Positions 21,269-31,078 of a stretch of DNA of 64,000 bases are shown in pieces (the stretch's first letter is position 1; each line of letters begins with the position of its first letter). The stretch is taken from positions 304,239 through 368,238 of the forward strand of contig CAUYUJ010002102.1 in NCBI GenBank assembly GCA_963575745.1, written 5' to 3'. The notes under the pieces are model-generated. The model saw only the letters and a list, made by a program, of their open reading frames with translations, did no database searches and had not been told where the DNA came from. The translations under genes and the position numbers were made by a program. Source of the DNA: Prorocentrum cordatum (Eukaryota > Sar > Dinophyceae > Prorocentrales > Prorocentraceae).

Positions 21269-21490
21269 AGGCATGCAATGCGCAATACAGCGCGACGAGA
21301 TGCAACGACGTGTGATGCTATGCAGCAGTGTAGCACACGTCGCAATGCATGCCATAGACCTGCCTAACACATCATGGTATGGTAGCTTCGTGCAGCATGT
21401 AATGGTGCGCCATAGCACAACGTAACATGGCGTAGCCTGGCCTAGCATAGCCGGGCACAGCCGAGCATGGCATATAATGGTATGACGCAG
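21269..21490. repeat. Degenerate GCATG/CATAGC word repeat
   Basis: About 200 bp made of recurring gcatgg, catagc, cgtagc and gcaatgc words with no fixed period. A decayed short-unit satellite or a locally duplicated element; it gives Cys/Met/His-rich artefact frames. Confidence 0.5.
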
Positions 21491-21725
21491 GAATGAATCG
21501 CATGGCATGGCGCATACCATATAGGAGCACCACGTACCTCAGCAAATCATATCAGCACGGCGCTGCACGGCGGATCGCGGCACAGCGTAATCAAGAGGTG
21601 TCGCGAGCGAGGTTCCGGCGCCGCGACCCTCTGGAGAATCCGCCAGGACCCCAGACGCCAGGGCTGTGCGGACCAGGCCTTTGCCAGATCCGCCTGGGGA
21701 GCACCGGGGGCAACACTAAGGGGGG

Positions 21726-21941
21726 TACAGTCAACGCGCATAGTGATGACAAACGACTTCTTCAAGGGTGCCCTTGGGTCCTTGCCTGCCTCAGCCTCTG
21801 CGGCCCGTCCCCAGCCATGTTCGCAGGCCAGCTTCTCAGGTTCCCTGAGGGCTTGGCCGCCTGCCGCCCAGAATACTTAAACTTCGGCCTCCAAGGGTCT
21901 TGCGTCCTTGCCACGCGTCCTTACTATACGTTTTCACTGTA
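21726..21941. mobile_element. MITE with TACAGTCAA termini (copy 2)
   Basis: Begins TACAGTCAACGCGCATAGTG and ends ccttactatacgttttcactgta, an inverted pair. Shares aacttcggcctccaagggtc with the 2.4-kb copy. A further end fragment, ttactatacgttttcgctgtg, appears at 22143-22163 beyond an inserted element. Confidence 0.75.
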
Positions 21942-21945
21942 ATGG

Positions 21946-22138
21946 AGGATGACGGTTAATAAATGACCGGGGGTCGTGTTCACGCGGCGGCGCCCGGGAT
22001 GACGATTAGAAAAAACCGGCCGCGGGCTGGAAAACTATTTTCTTTAATCGTTCTCCGCCAGTGAGAAAAGTGTGCAGAAATAACAGGAAACTATTTTTTT
22101 GATCGTTCCCCCCCTCATTTTTTTATTAATCGTCATCC
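21946..22138. mobile_element. Nested element with GGGATGACGATTAATAAA termini
   Basis: The left end ggatgacggttaataaa (21947) is inverted at the right as tttattaatcgtcatccc (to 22138). A second left-end copy, gggatgacgattag, lies inside at about 21998, so this may be two overlapping insertions. On both sides stand copies of ttactatacgttttc-ctgt, so it sits within or duplicated the end of the 21726 MITE. Confidence 0.7.
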
Positions 22139-22372
22139 CGCATTACTATACGTTTTCGCTGTGCAGAAGGCGAGTGGGGGGGACGCCTCGCTCCCCAAGG
22201 CGTTCCCAGGAGAGGCGCCCACGGGGGCCGGCTGGCCCGCCCCTCGCCCAGGAGCGCGCGGGCGCGCCCCTCGGGGGCCCTGGGGCCGATCCGTTGGCGC
22301 TGCGCCGCTGCTTCCAGCAGGACGTTCCCCGCCCCCAGTCGGTCCCCGCTCCCCCCCGCCTCGTTGCCTTGT

Positions 22373-22537
22373 TCACCACCCACCAAATCACCCCAACCCA
22401 ACCCGAAGGTCTCGGTTTGCCCTCCATTTCCAGTTGGCGGGGGGTCGGGGAACATCGAGAAAACACATATGGAACCCGTACCCCCCCCAACCCAAAATTC
22501 GGGTCTTCGGGTTGGCTTGGGGTGGTGTGGTAGGTAG
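22373..22537. mobile_element. Inverted-repeat element, CACCACCCACCAAA termini
   Basis: The left arm caccacccaccaaatcacccc...acccgaag pairs with the right arm cttcgggttggcttggggtgg. The same left arm without its partner occurs at 24248, cut off by a GA tract. Confidence 0.75.
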
Positions 22538-22794
22538 TCGCTTGTGCTGTTCCAACCGACTTGAGCCTTGACCACCAGACAGAGTTTCGAGCACCAGGAA
22601 GGCAGCCCCAAATGCGTTTTTTTTTCACGTGTCGGGCCCTGGGAGACACTCGGCCGACACTGTTTCGACACCCTTTCGACACTCCTCCGGGCGCTCGAAA
22701 TCATTTCTGGCGTGTGGTCCTTAGGTACGACGGTGGCAACAGAACCGCTGCCCCTCATCCAGCGGGAGGGAGCGGAGGATGGATCGCGGGCCTA

Positions 22795-22976
22795 GAGGTT
22801 GACACCAACACCAAGGTCGGCGGTGTGCCTCAACCGAGGGAAGACGATCCCGATCTCGGTGATGGTGGTAATGTTCTGGCTTCCCAGGCGGCCGAAAGAT
22901 TACCACCAACACCGAAATCTAGGATCACCCTCCCCCGGTGGAAGCAACGCCCTGTGTTGGTGTTGGTGTCAATCTC
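22795..22976. mobile_element. Inverted-repeat element, GACACCAACACC termini
   Basis: The left gaggttgacaccaacaccaa pairs with the right ttggtgttggtgtcaatctc, one mismatch in 20. Inner arms gatctcggtgatggtggtaat and attaccaccaacaccgaaatc also pair, making a double hairpin. Confidence 0.8.
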
Positions 22977-23235
22977 CAAGCCTCCACGATGGAGAGTGTT
23001 TCGGCCCACGCCCGGCGTCTCCTCGGGCGCGCCCGGCGCCGTGGCTCCTCAGACCGCCCCCCGTCCCCCGCCCACGGGGGCACCGGGCCAGGCCCTGTGG
23101 CCGCATGTGTGTGCTGCCCGGCAGCGCCTCTCCTGGCTCACCAGGGGGGCAGGCAGGGCTCCCAAGGCAAAGCCGACTTTGGGGAGCCCGAGCTCGAAGA
23201 AGAACCAAAAACACACACATAAAACATAGACTTTT

Positions 23236-23414
23236 TGGCGCTCCGCGCGGCGTTCTCGGATCCGCGCTGGACTCCCCCTCCCTGGCGCGCGGATCGCGCG
23301 CCAGGGGCGGCGCCGGAGGCGCCGCCGAGGGGGGCTCCGCGCGCGCCGCGCGCCCGGGCGCTCCGCGCGCCAGGGAGGGGGGTGCAGCGCGGATCCAGCT
23401 CCTCGCGGAGCGCC
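23236..23414. mobile_element. Foldback element C, copy 2
   Basis: The left arm tggcgctccgcgcggcgttc and then ggatccgcgctgga are inverted at the right as tgcagcgcggatcc and ctcgcggagcgcca. The centre is a run of GGCGCC and GCGCGCC palindromes. Preceded by acataaaac, a conserved neighbour in other copies. Confidence 0.8.
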
Positions 23415-24247
23415 AGCAGTCTATGGTTACATTGTTTTCTTCACTGAGTACCCCTCGGTCGTTGAAAGCAGGCGCTTCCTCTGACTTCCAGACCCCACCC
23501 TACATTGGGCGCCCCCCCGTTTCCAGGGTCGAGCGGCGTTCCCCTCTGCCCCTCCTCACTGTTTTGGCCCGCGGCCGCGGGAGAGCGCGCCGGCGGCGAG
23601 TCGGGTCAAAGCGGGCTACGCAGCGACGAACTGAGCGAAAGCGGCGGAGACAGGCCACGCCTCACGCGGCTGACCGACTGCCAGCGTGCAAGTATGCATG
23701 GACTTCCTTACGGGGAGCAGGCGGGAATCCAGTCTCCTGCAGTGCGCGCGTGTCCGCGCGCCTCGGGCTGTCCTGTGGGCCTCGTCGGGCCCTCTAATTG
23801 GGGGCCTTCACGGGCCGTCTCGAGTCTGCCTGGGCAGCCCTTTGGGGCTGCATGGAGGGGGACATTGGAGGCCCTTGCGGCTCATTTGTCGGAAGCGGAT
23901 AGACCTCCTACCCTGACACGACGATCAAGGAATTGGCCGTTTTCGGCTCGCGAGAGGGCGTCGCGGCCGCCATGTTTGCGGGTCCGGGTCCGTCGGTTTT
24001 GGTCCCAGGCCGTTTTCACTAAGGGGAGGTTTACTAAAGGGAGGTCTGTCCACCGCTGAATTCAGGCAGTCAGAAGCGGGCGACACAACGCTAAACCCAT
24101 TGAACAGAACCAAGGGGCATCAATGATCTAATCTTCTTGGAGCCCTTTGTGGAGCCCTCCTGAGGCTCTCTTCGGCTCTCTTGGGGGCTTCCTACTTCAT
24201 GCTTCCACCTGCATCCTCCGACCGATGGATACACCGAGCACGAGAGT
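23415..24247. other. Unassigned
   Basis: The facing words cactaaggggaggtttactaaa and gggaggtctgtcc near 24020 are a local tandem. No gene-like frame with family character. Confidence 0.35.
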
Positions 24248-24497
24248 CACCACCCACCAAACCACCCCAACCCCACCCGAAGGCCCCAATTTGCCAACCA
24301 TTCCCAGAGAGGGAGAGAGAGAGAGAGAGAAAGAGAGAGAACAAACAAATATACATATGTTTAAAGAGAAAGAGAGAGAGAGAGAGAGGGAGAGAGAGAG
24401 AGAGAGAACAAAAAAGAGAGCAAGAGAGAGAGAGAGAAAGAAATAAAGAGAGAGAGAGAGAGAAAGAGAGAAAGAAAGAGAGTAAGAGAGCGACACG
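24248..24497. repeat. Truncated MITE arm plus (GA)n tract
   Basis: caccacccaccaaaccacccc...acccgaag at 24248-24285 is the left arm of the 22373 element. From 24308 it gives way to about 190 bp of GAGAGA with AAA interruptions. Frames read RERERE or LSLSLS and are artefacts. Confidence 0.8.
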
Positions 24498-24510
24498 AAG
24501 CCTGGCGCAG

Positions 24511-24567
24511 GCTCGCAGCGGCAGCAACTGCCCGCAGCACTTCGAGGTCTTCCGCGAGATGCAGCAG
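24511..24567 (+). other. Candidate short exon, possible CHCH-like helix
   Basis: After GGCGCAG the frame reads 19 codons, ARSGSNCPQHFEVFREMQQ, and then CAG|GCCTGC, a possible GC donor as in the EF-hand gene. An amphipathic helix led by Cys recalls coiled-coil-helix proteins, but only one certain Cys is in the exon. No neighbouring exon was found; presented as a candidate only. Confidence 0.3.
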
Positions 24568-24734
24568 GCCTGCAGCCTCTCTGTCCCCTCCCCCTCCCTC
24601 CGAGCCCCCCCTCCCTGGCCACTTCTCCGCGACGCGCTTTCTTCTGAACAGGCCTGTCGCAGCCCTGCCTGATCCCCTTGCCCCGCAGCCCGCAGCATCA
24701 TAGTCCATCCGACTCTAATCGCCGCTCCCCCCAT

Positions 24735-25050
24735 TCTATCCCACTCCTCACCCAGCCCCCTCCGGTCTCCTCACTCCTCCTCCTCCCCTCCCTCCTCCTT
24801 TCCTCCCTTCTCCATTCCCTCCTCCTTCCTTCGATCCTCCGTTCACTCCTTCCCTCCGCCCTCCTTCCTCCTCCTGCCCTCCCTCCTCCTCCTCATCCTT
24901 CATCCTCCTCAACTCCTCCTCCTCCTCCCTCCCCTCCCCCTCCCCCCCCTTCTCCCCCCTCCCCCTCCCCCTCATGTTCATATCATCCTCTCCTCCTCCG
25001 CCCCTTCTCCGCTGCCTCTCCTCTTCCTCCCCCCCTCCTTCCTCGCCTCG
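24735..25050. repeat. CTCC-rich low-complexity tract
   Basis: About 315 bp of CTCCTCC and CCTTC words, not a strict triplet array. Confidence 0.85.
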
Positions 25051-25080
25051 AGAAAAGGCATAAAACATAAAACTGTATAG

Positions 25081-25258
25081 GGCGCTCTGCGCGGAGTTCT
25101 TGGATCCGCGCTGGGCCCCCGTGGCGGCGCCTCGGCGCCGCCTCTGGCGCGCTTTTTTTTTTTTTCTTTTCCACTTGCGCCTCCGGCGCCGCCTCTGGCG
25201 CGCTCCGCGCGCCAGGGAGGGGGGGCCAGCGCAGATCTAAGAAATCCGCGCGGACCGT
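25081..25258. mobile_element. Foldback element C, copy 3
   Basis: The left ggcgctctgcgcggagttct and then tggatccgcgctgg are inverted as gccagcgcagatctaagaaatccgcg at the right end. The interior has GCGCCTCCGGCGCC palindromes and a T-run. The upstream word acataaaac is conserved. Confidence 0.8.
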
Positions 25259-25473
25259 CAAACGCTGATGTTCGTAATGATGTAGTTGTTTCTTCCTCCA
25301 CCTCCACCCCCCTCCTCCCTCAAGGAGTTATGGCTCAGAGGGGGAGCACGGCTCCCCTCAGGGCCACTGCGTCTGCACCTCCGCGTGGTGCTTGAGGGGC
25401 GTGACTGTGGTGCCCTCACGCCACCAGTGTCACGACTAAGGCAGCGGCACTTTTGTTGCAGATCTCTCTCCCC

Positions 25474-27790
25474 ATGCGCCGCCGATGCGAGTGGAACTCC
25501 CTCGTGGTAATGAACCACTTTCGGTGCGCAGGTTGCCAGAACATAATGGAGTTGTTCGAACGCCCCAGGGACAGGCACGGCTGGTTCAATCGTCAGACGG
25601 GTACATTGGCCATCGGTGATGCTGTTTAGTACTGCGACGAGGAGGAGGATCAATTGCAGCAGCAGGGGCACATCCTGAAGAGTCGCAGCCGCAGCTCCTC
25701 CCCCTCAGCAAGTGGTCACTGGTGGTCACAGTCGCTTCCGCGCAGATCGGGCAAAGGTGGGGCGCATGAGATCTCCAGCCCGTTGCAGAAGGCGATCGAG
25801 GCCACGAAAGAGCAGGAGTTGTAGGGCACTCTCAAGGCCCAACTCATGCGCTTGTCCTCTCACCCCTGCCCAGCGGCGACGGCGGCGAAACCAGTCGATG
25901 CCATGAGGATGGCCGACGGGGTCCTCAGTCAGGAGTGCAGAACGCGTGCGGGAGCAGGCAACAGCGCCGGCTCTTCGCCTGGAGGCCTCCTCTGGCGGCG
26001 GCCGACCTGAAGGAGCAGGGGGCAGCCCTCAAGCAGGCTCGGGCCCAGGAGGCCAGGGCGACGGCTGTCAGCGCACTGGCGCAAGCGGGGGGCTTTTTCC
26101 GCAGGCTGCCGCTCCCTCGGCCCAGAAGGGGTCCCATGTTCCGGCTCGAGCGGGGCGGCGGCTTCTCCGCAGAGCGAGAGCACGCGGAGCGCGCCCCCTG
26201 CCGTGGGGCAGCTGCGCGAGGACCTGCCTGCCACTCGGGGGCAGCCCCAGGGGGCAAGAGGGGCAGGAGAGCACCAGCTGGCTGGAACAGGCTCGCAGGT
26301 TCCAGGAGCAGCTCGCAGATGGTATTGTTAAGTCGGGCGCGTTCAAAAATTATCAAACAATAATCAAAAATGATCAAAAATAAGAAGGGAGCGTTTTTTT
26401 TTGTAGTTTCGAATATTTTTGGTAATGTTTTGAATATTTGTAGTCTTTCGTCCAAAATCCCCCTCTAGGGGGACATGCCCGACCTAACAGTGTTGCCAAA
26501 AAAGAAGAATGCGAAGGGAGGCGTCGCCAGTCAGGACGAGACCATCCCGAAGCAGGAACAGCCGCCCGCCCATGACGAGACTGCCTGCGAGGAGAGAAAG
26601 GAGTAGAAGCCCCAGAGGGAGCAGCGCCTCGCGGACGAGGCGAAGAAGTTATCCAAGGCCCTCTTCACGGCACAGAAGGAGGAGGCGAAAACCAGTGGCA
26701 AGGGCAGTGCAGCTGCGGCGGCATCCTCGTCTGCGGCTGGAGGTAAGGAGGGGAAGTCATCGTGACACACGGCATCGGGTGCTTGTCAGACCCGGCCTGA
26801 CATTGAAGCGGGTGAGCAGCACACCCACATGTTCGCTGCGAGTGTCACATCGCTCCCGGACGAGGTGGTTTGAAAGTACATTACAAAGAATTCGTCTATA
26901 TGCCGCGATTGGGGCCTACTCGAGACGTACGTGCACCACCCTGATGAACTTCATGGATGGGGCCAAAGGACCAGACAGGTCAAGCTACGATTGTACCACA
27001 CTCCTGCGCGATAATCTGGGAACGTTCTCCGACCGTAAGCAGAAAGTGCCCGGGCGTAAACATTTGCAGGCTCACGTTCTCCCCGAAGCAAGGGTTTGGG
27101 CTTCTCTGTTGTCTAGTACTGGCTCTGCGGCGTTCGATGGTTTCTGTCCCGTGGTCGTGAATGTATCGGGGTTCTGCTTCATGTTTGTTCTTCTACATGG
27201 GCACCCATCGATGGCCATGGAAGGCCAGGACAGAACCATATTTGGAACATTGGGTGGTCTTCTCAAATCGGTACGACTTCCATGGACGGTCATCGGGGAC
27301 TTCACTATGCCCTCGGCCGTCTTGCAGGCGTCCAGCTTTGCCCAGCAACACGACGGTGTCATCGGGGCCGCTCACGGACAGAGCGGGACATGTGCCCAGC
27401 AAGGAGGCGGCGATTCCTTGTTGGACTACACGCTTCGCTTTCCGTCGGCAGTTCCGTTCGTCAACGATTCCCAGCTTTTGCGTGATGTGAGTTGGAAGCC
27501 CTCTGTAGCGCCGCGGATTTCCCGCGGGAGCACTGAGCTTCAGCTGATCCCGAGAATCCTCGAGACCCCGTGGCTGCCCTAGCTCGCGAGGCTCAAGCGT
27601 GGGCCCACCATGGGTTAGAGGAGCTCCAGTGCCAAACCCGAGCGCACGATGACCCAACGAGAGACCGTCCAGAGGCGCGCTGAGCAGATTCAGTCGTTGC
27701 TCGGGGACTGCTTCCAACCTGAGTATCCCAACGGTGGGGGTGGTCCTGTGGGGGCGGGGCCGCCCCCCCCCTCGAGCTGTTTGATGATCC
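25474..27790 (+). pseudogene. Decayed LINE: ORF1-like region and APE endonuclease
   Basis: From ATG 25474 the frame reads MRRRCEWNSLVVMNHFRCAG with a Cys-x-x-Cys pair. It then runs through charged, Ser/Arg-rich and Gln/Lys-rich helices (EEEDQLQQQGHILKS; LKEQGAALKQARAQEARATA) with one frameshift near 25980. It is broken by a MITE at 26332-26483 and resumes with LPKKKNAKGG and LADEAKKLSKALFTAQKEEA. After more shifts an endonuclease-like domain appears at about 27220-27590: LPWTVIGDFTMPS, then GGDSLLDYTL and VSWKPSVAPR, matching the GDFN, DY and final motifs of APE-type LINE endonucleases. The three in-frame stops in the first part are all TAG where Gln would be natural. No reverse transcriptase follows; repeat D begins at 27800. 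Confidence 0.7.
26332..26483. mobile_element. MITE family A, copy 3, inside a LINE frame
   Basis: Left end gtcgggcgcg, right end ctctagggggacatgcccgac. The interior is A/T-rich (attatcaaacaataatc). It interrupts the decayed LINE between LADGIV and LPKKKN. Left flank gttaa, right flank ctaac; TAA may be a short target duplication. Confidence 0.85.
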
Positions 27791-27799
27791 AGAGCCTGA

Positions 27800-27930
27800 T
27801 CTTTCAAGGGAGGAAAAACCACCCAGACCAGACAATTGGCGTTTACTAAACGGCCGTGGGCGTTTCCTAAAAGCACTGCCCGGTTTGATTCCTTCTTTGG
27901 GTGCGTTTACTGAACGGCCTCGCTTGTCGG
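27800..27930. repeat. Dispersed repeat D, copy 2
   Basis: Parallels 2121-2254 from ctttcaagggaggaaaaacc to cgcttgtcgg, including the duplicated gcgtttactraacggcc and the ggtttgattcc word. Confidence 0.7.
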
Positions 27931-28255
27931 GGTGGTTATTCTGGGGGTGGTTTGAGTTGCCCTCTGATCTTGACGAGTGGCCAGACAAACCTGTCCCGTG
28001 GGAAGGGGGCGAGGGGGGCCAAGACACGGGGGCCGGGATAGAGGCAGGCGAGAGGGCATCCGCAATTGCGGACGCTACCCTGCCCGCGGACCGCTGCGTG
28101 GGGAGGTCGGTGCAGGTAGGGCCAGAGCGCCACATGGCGCCAGCGACCCCCTTTTCCACCAAGTGCGCACAGCTAGGCCATACTAGATTTTTACAGGCAG
28201 CCCACCTCTAGCCGAGGGGGAATAGCACCGAACTGGCACGAGAGCTCGATCGGTC
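27931..28255. other. Unassigned
   Basis: The words gagggcatccgcaattgcgg are palindromic, and gcgtgggtaggtcggtgcagg has no partner. No gene. Confidence 0.3.
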
Positions 28256-28495
28256 GATCCTCCTCCCCCTGTTCCTCTACCTCCTCCTTCTCCTGCTCCT
28301 CCCCCTCCACCTTATCCTCCTCCTCCACTCTACCTTATCCTCCTCCTCCACCCTGCCTCCTCCTTCTCCTCATCATCATCGTCGTCATCATCATCAGCAT
28401 CATCATCATCATCATCACCATCATCATCATTGTCGTCGTCATCATCAGCATCATCATCATCGTCAGCATCATCTTCCTTGTCATCCTCCCCCCTC
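28256..28495. repeat. CTC then (CAT)n low-complexity tract
   Basis: CTCCTC-rich to 28370, then CATCAT/GTCGTC triplets. Its pyrimidine end lies about 165 bp before the exon at 28659. Confidence 0.85.
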
Positions 28496-28658
28496 CCTTC
28501 GAACATCGGCACCCAGACCTTTCCAGGGCCGCCTTCTCCCACTGGAGCTCCGAGGCGGACCCATCCCGCGGCGGCGAGGGCGCCTCACGGAGGCTCGAGA
28601 CGCGGGGCGCGGGCGTGCCCGGAGGCCTCGAGTGTGCTCGGCCCCCCCTCGGGCCCAG

Positions 28659-28749
28659 GAGTGGTGGCCGTACGACGTGTACGCGCGCCTGAGCCTCTTC
28701 CTCGCCTTCATGCACCTCACCTCGACCTACTGCTTCCACCAGCTCGGGC
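28659..28749 (+). CDS. Membrane-protein exon, WPYDVYAR type (partial)
   Basis: After GGGCCCAG the frame reads EWWPYDVYARLSLFLAFMHL and on through TSTYCFHQLG, one membrane segment. The layout (aromatic-x-Y-D-x-Y-A-R, then a hydrophobic helix ending in a TYC/SYY-type phrase) resembles the segment that follows the central part of the membrane-protein family seen at 20 kb. It may therefore be a later exon of the same gene on the same strand, or a relative. Third codon positions are mostly C or G. The donor is not determined. Confidence 0.6.
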
Positions 28750-28841
28750 GCTCGGGGCTCTCCCCCATCCAGCCACCCCGCGCTGGCCTGCCCCCCCCCC
28801 TCCCCCACGCTCCCTTGAGGAGGGCGATCAGCGGCAGCGTC

Positions 28842-28990
28842 AGGGGGGGATAGGCTCGAGGGGGGGACGAATCGGCCCCCGATCGCCCATTTATCGCCGA
28901 TGGGGGCCCGGTTGTCCACCCCGCCCAGGAGCATGCGGGGGTCCATGGCTGATCGATCGCCAACGAATCGCCGATCTCAGACCAATGCCA
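28842..28990. mobile_element. Dispersed element H, copy 2
   Basis: Matches 10740-10905 in blocks (ggggggataggc, aatcggcccccgatcgcc, tcgccgatgggggcccg, gcccaggagcatgcggg), followed by ATCGCCAACGAATCGCCGAT. Confidence 0.65.
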
Positions 28991-29740
28991 ATGTTTCATC
29001 GCTTGAGCCGGTCCTCCTTGGTCGTTACACCCACTCCTCCTCCTCCGAGGAGGAGAAGGAGGAGGGCAAGCAGGTGGGATCACGTGCGCGTGGTATGTGA
29101 CCCCTCACCGCAGCTCGCAGAGGAGCCAAGCGGGTCCCGAGGGAGACGGGCCACGGGCTTTTCTCACCGTTTTCCGGGGCCCTCCACGAGCCTCGGGGCC
29201 GTCGAGAAGCCCGGCAGGACAGAGAGCGTTGGAGCCTGCGGTGGCCCAGTTCTCGGAGGGCACCAACTATACACCAACACCGATCCTGGCCCAGGATCAC
29301 CCTGGGCCCAGGATCGGTGTATATGCCTTCTTGCGCAAGGCAGGAGGCCTTCCTAAGTTCTGGGTTCCAGCCCGCAAAGAAAGGGGGGGTTAGGGGGGCC
29401 CCCGCGTCGCAACGCCCGGGCGCGGCTCGAGCAGCCTGTCAGTTTCGGCCCAAGGAGGGGCCCCTGGGACCGACGCTGAGCGGCCTTCCCCCTCCACCCC
29501 CCCTTCCTTCCTCTTGACCGTCCAGTGGGCTTGTCCAGCTCAGACCCCCGCGGCCGCCTCCAAGAGAGGAGCCGAGGAACACGCGCAAACATGGATGGAA
29601 GCGCGTCGAGCAGCGACGGCCTCGCTTCCACGCAGAGTCCGCGAGCTCCGCCACCACAGCGGGTGGCACTGGCGCCGCTTCTCGGGGGCCTTCCCCGATC
29701 CATGGGCCTGGCGACCGCGCACCGGATCCACGTACACATG
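28991..29740. other. Unassigned, with a strong palindrome
   Basis: At 29260-29335 acaccgatcctggcccagg faces ctgggcccaggatcggtgt, almost perfect, resembling the 12.4-kb element. The rest has open frames on both strands without family character. Confidence 0.4.
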
Positions 29741-29899
29741 GTTCTTCTCCAATGATTTGAAGGTTCTTTGTTTTTTTGGGGCGGCCAAGATCCTTTCATT
29801 TCTAATTGTTATATCCTGGGCCTCTTTCTGGCCATTATAGGGGGCCAGGGACAATTAGAAACAAACACAATTAGAAATGAGCACGATTAGAGATAAACG
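29741..29899. mobile_element. Dispersed element I, copy 1
   Basis: Shares ccaagatcctttcatttctaa, atcctgggcctctt-tggcca and gagcacgattaga with 57542-57695. Rich in CTAAT and ATTAG words in facing orientation. Confidence 0.7.
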
Positions 29900-30042
29900 A
29901 CGTGTATCTCTAATGCATGTTAGCGCGTGCCCGAAGGAGCTCTCCTGGGCCCCAGCACCCGTCTGCTTCGGGGACCGTCTCCCCTCGTGCCGAGCAGTGG
30001 CCTCTGGTGCGCGGCTCTCGGAGGGCGCGGGGGGGAGGAACC
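29900..30042. other. Unassigned spacer
   Basis: Short spacer between element I and a triplet array; nothing recognised. Confidence 0.3.
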
Positions 30043-30580
30043 AACGGAGGAGGAGGAGGAGGAGGAGGAGGAGGAGGAAGAGGAGGAGGAGGAGGAGGAG
30101 GAGGAGCAGGAGGAGGGGAAGGGGGGGGAGGAGGAGGGGGAGGGGGGGGGTGAGGGGGAGGGGGAGGAGGAGGGAGGAGGAGGAGAGGAGGAGGAGGTGG
30201 AGGAGGAGGAGGAGGAGGAGGAGGAGGAGGAGGAGGGTGAGGAGGAGGAGGAAGAAGAGGAGAAGAAGAGGAGGAAGAGGAGGAGGAGGAGGAGGGGGAG
30301 GATCCTCCTCATCCTCCTCGTTATCGTCCTCGTGCTCGTCCTCGTTCTCGTTCTCGCTCTTGTTCTCGTCGTCGTCGTCGTCCGTCTTCATCGTCGTCGT
30401 CGTCATCCTGACCATCATCATCATCATCATCATCAGCAGCAGCATCATCATCATCATCATCGTCACCATCATCATCATTATCATCATCATCAGCAGCAGC
30501 AGCATTTGAATGTTTATTATTATTATTTGTGTTGTTATTATTATTAATATTATTATCCGAAGAGCAATATTATCCGTTGT
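30043..30580. repeat. (GGA)n, (CGT)n, (CAT)n and (TTA)n composite array
   Basis: GGA triplets to about 30300, then CTCGTC and GTCGTC, then CATCAT with AGC, and finally TTATTATTA to about 30560. Four triplet types in series, each pure over 30-250 bp. Confidence 0.93.
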
Positions 30581-30907
30581 TATCCGGCATTGAACATTTT
30601 TTCGGGTGTAGAAAAGCCGCTATATGGGAGGAGGCAGAGATCAGCAGCATCACCGCAGGACCTGGCTCCGACGAAGCCTCTCGGAGGCAAGCCCAAGCAC
30701 GCGGGCCGCTGTTGCCGCCGTACGGCATGCGTCGATAGGCAAGCCGCGCGCCAGATATCACTCTTGCACAGCGTCGCCCTGGCGCGCAGCTGAGGATTCG
30801 AGGATTCAGAGTCCCGTCTGTTGTCTGTTCGCGCGTCTGGTGCCTCGGGAAGGTTTCTCGTCACCGCGGCTGCATCCGTACCGACATTCTAGTCGAGACG
30901 CGCAGTA
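30581..30907. other. Unassigned
   Basis: The frame at 30590-30793 (MNIFSGVEKPLYGRRQRSAA) is short and unrecognised. No repeat partner. Confidence 0.35.
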
Positions 30908-31078
30908 GGAGGAGCAGGAGGAGGAGGAGGAGGAGGAGGAGGAGGAGGAGGAGGAGGAGGAGGAGGAGGAGGAGGAGGAGCAGGAGGAGGAGGAGGAGGA
31001 GGAGGAGGAGGAGGAGGAGGAGGAGCAGGAGGAGGAGGAGGAGCAGGAGGGGCAGGAGGAGCCGGAGGAGGCGGCTGC
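30908..31078. repeat. (GGA)n array
   Basis: GGA with scattered GCA interruptions spaced regularly. Opposite-strand poly-Leu and poly-Pro frames are artefacts. Confidence 0.95.

Noticed and set aside
25258-25671. Minus-strand frame beginning with a hydrophobic stretch (MPLLLQLILLLVAVL)
   Set aside because: Opposite strand to a LINE frame with better protein character; the hydrophobic run comes from Gln/Glu-rich sequence read in reverse.
30590-30793. Frame with a GGKPKHAGR phrase suggesting a histone tail
   Set aside because: Only a few residues resemble histone H3; no histone fold follows.
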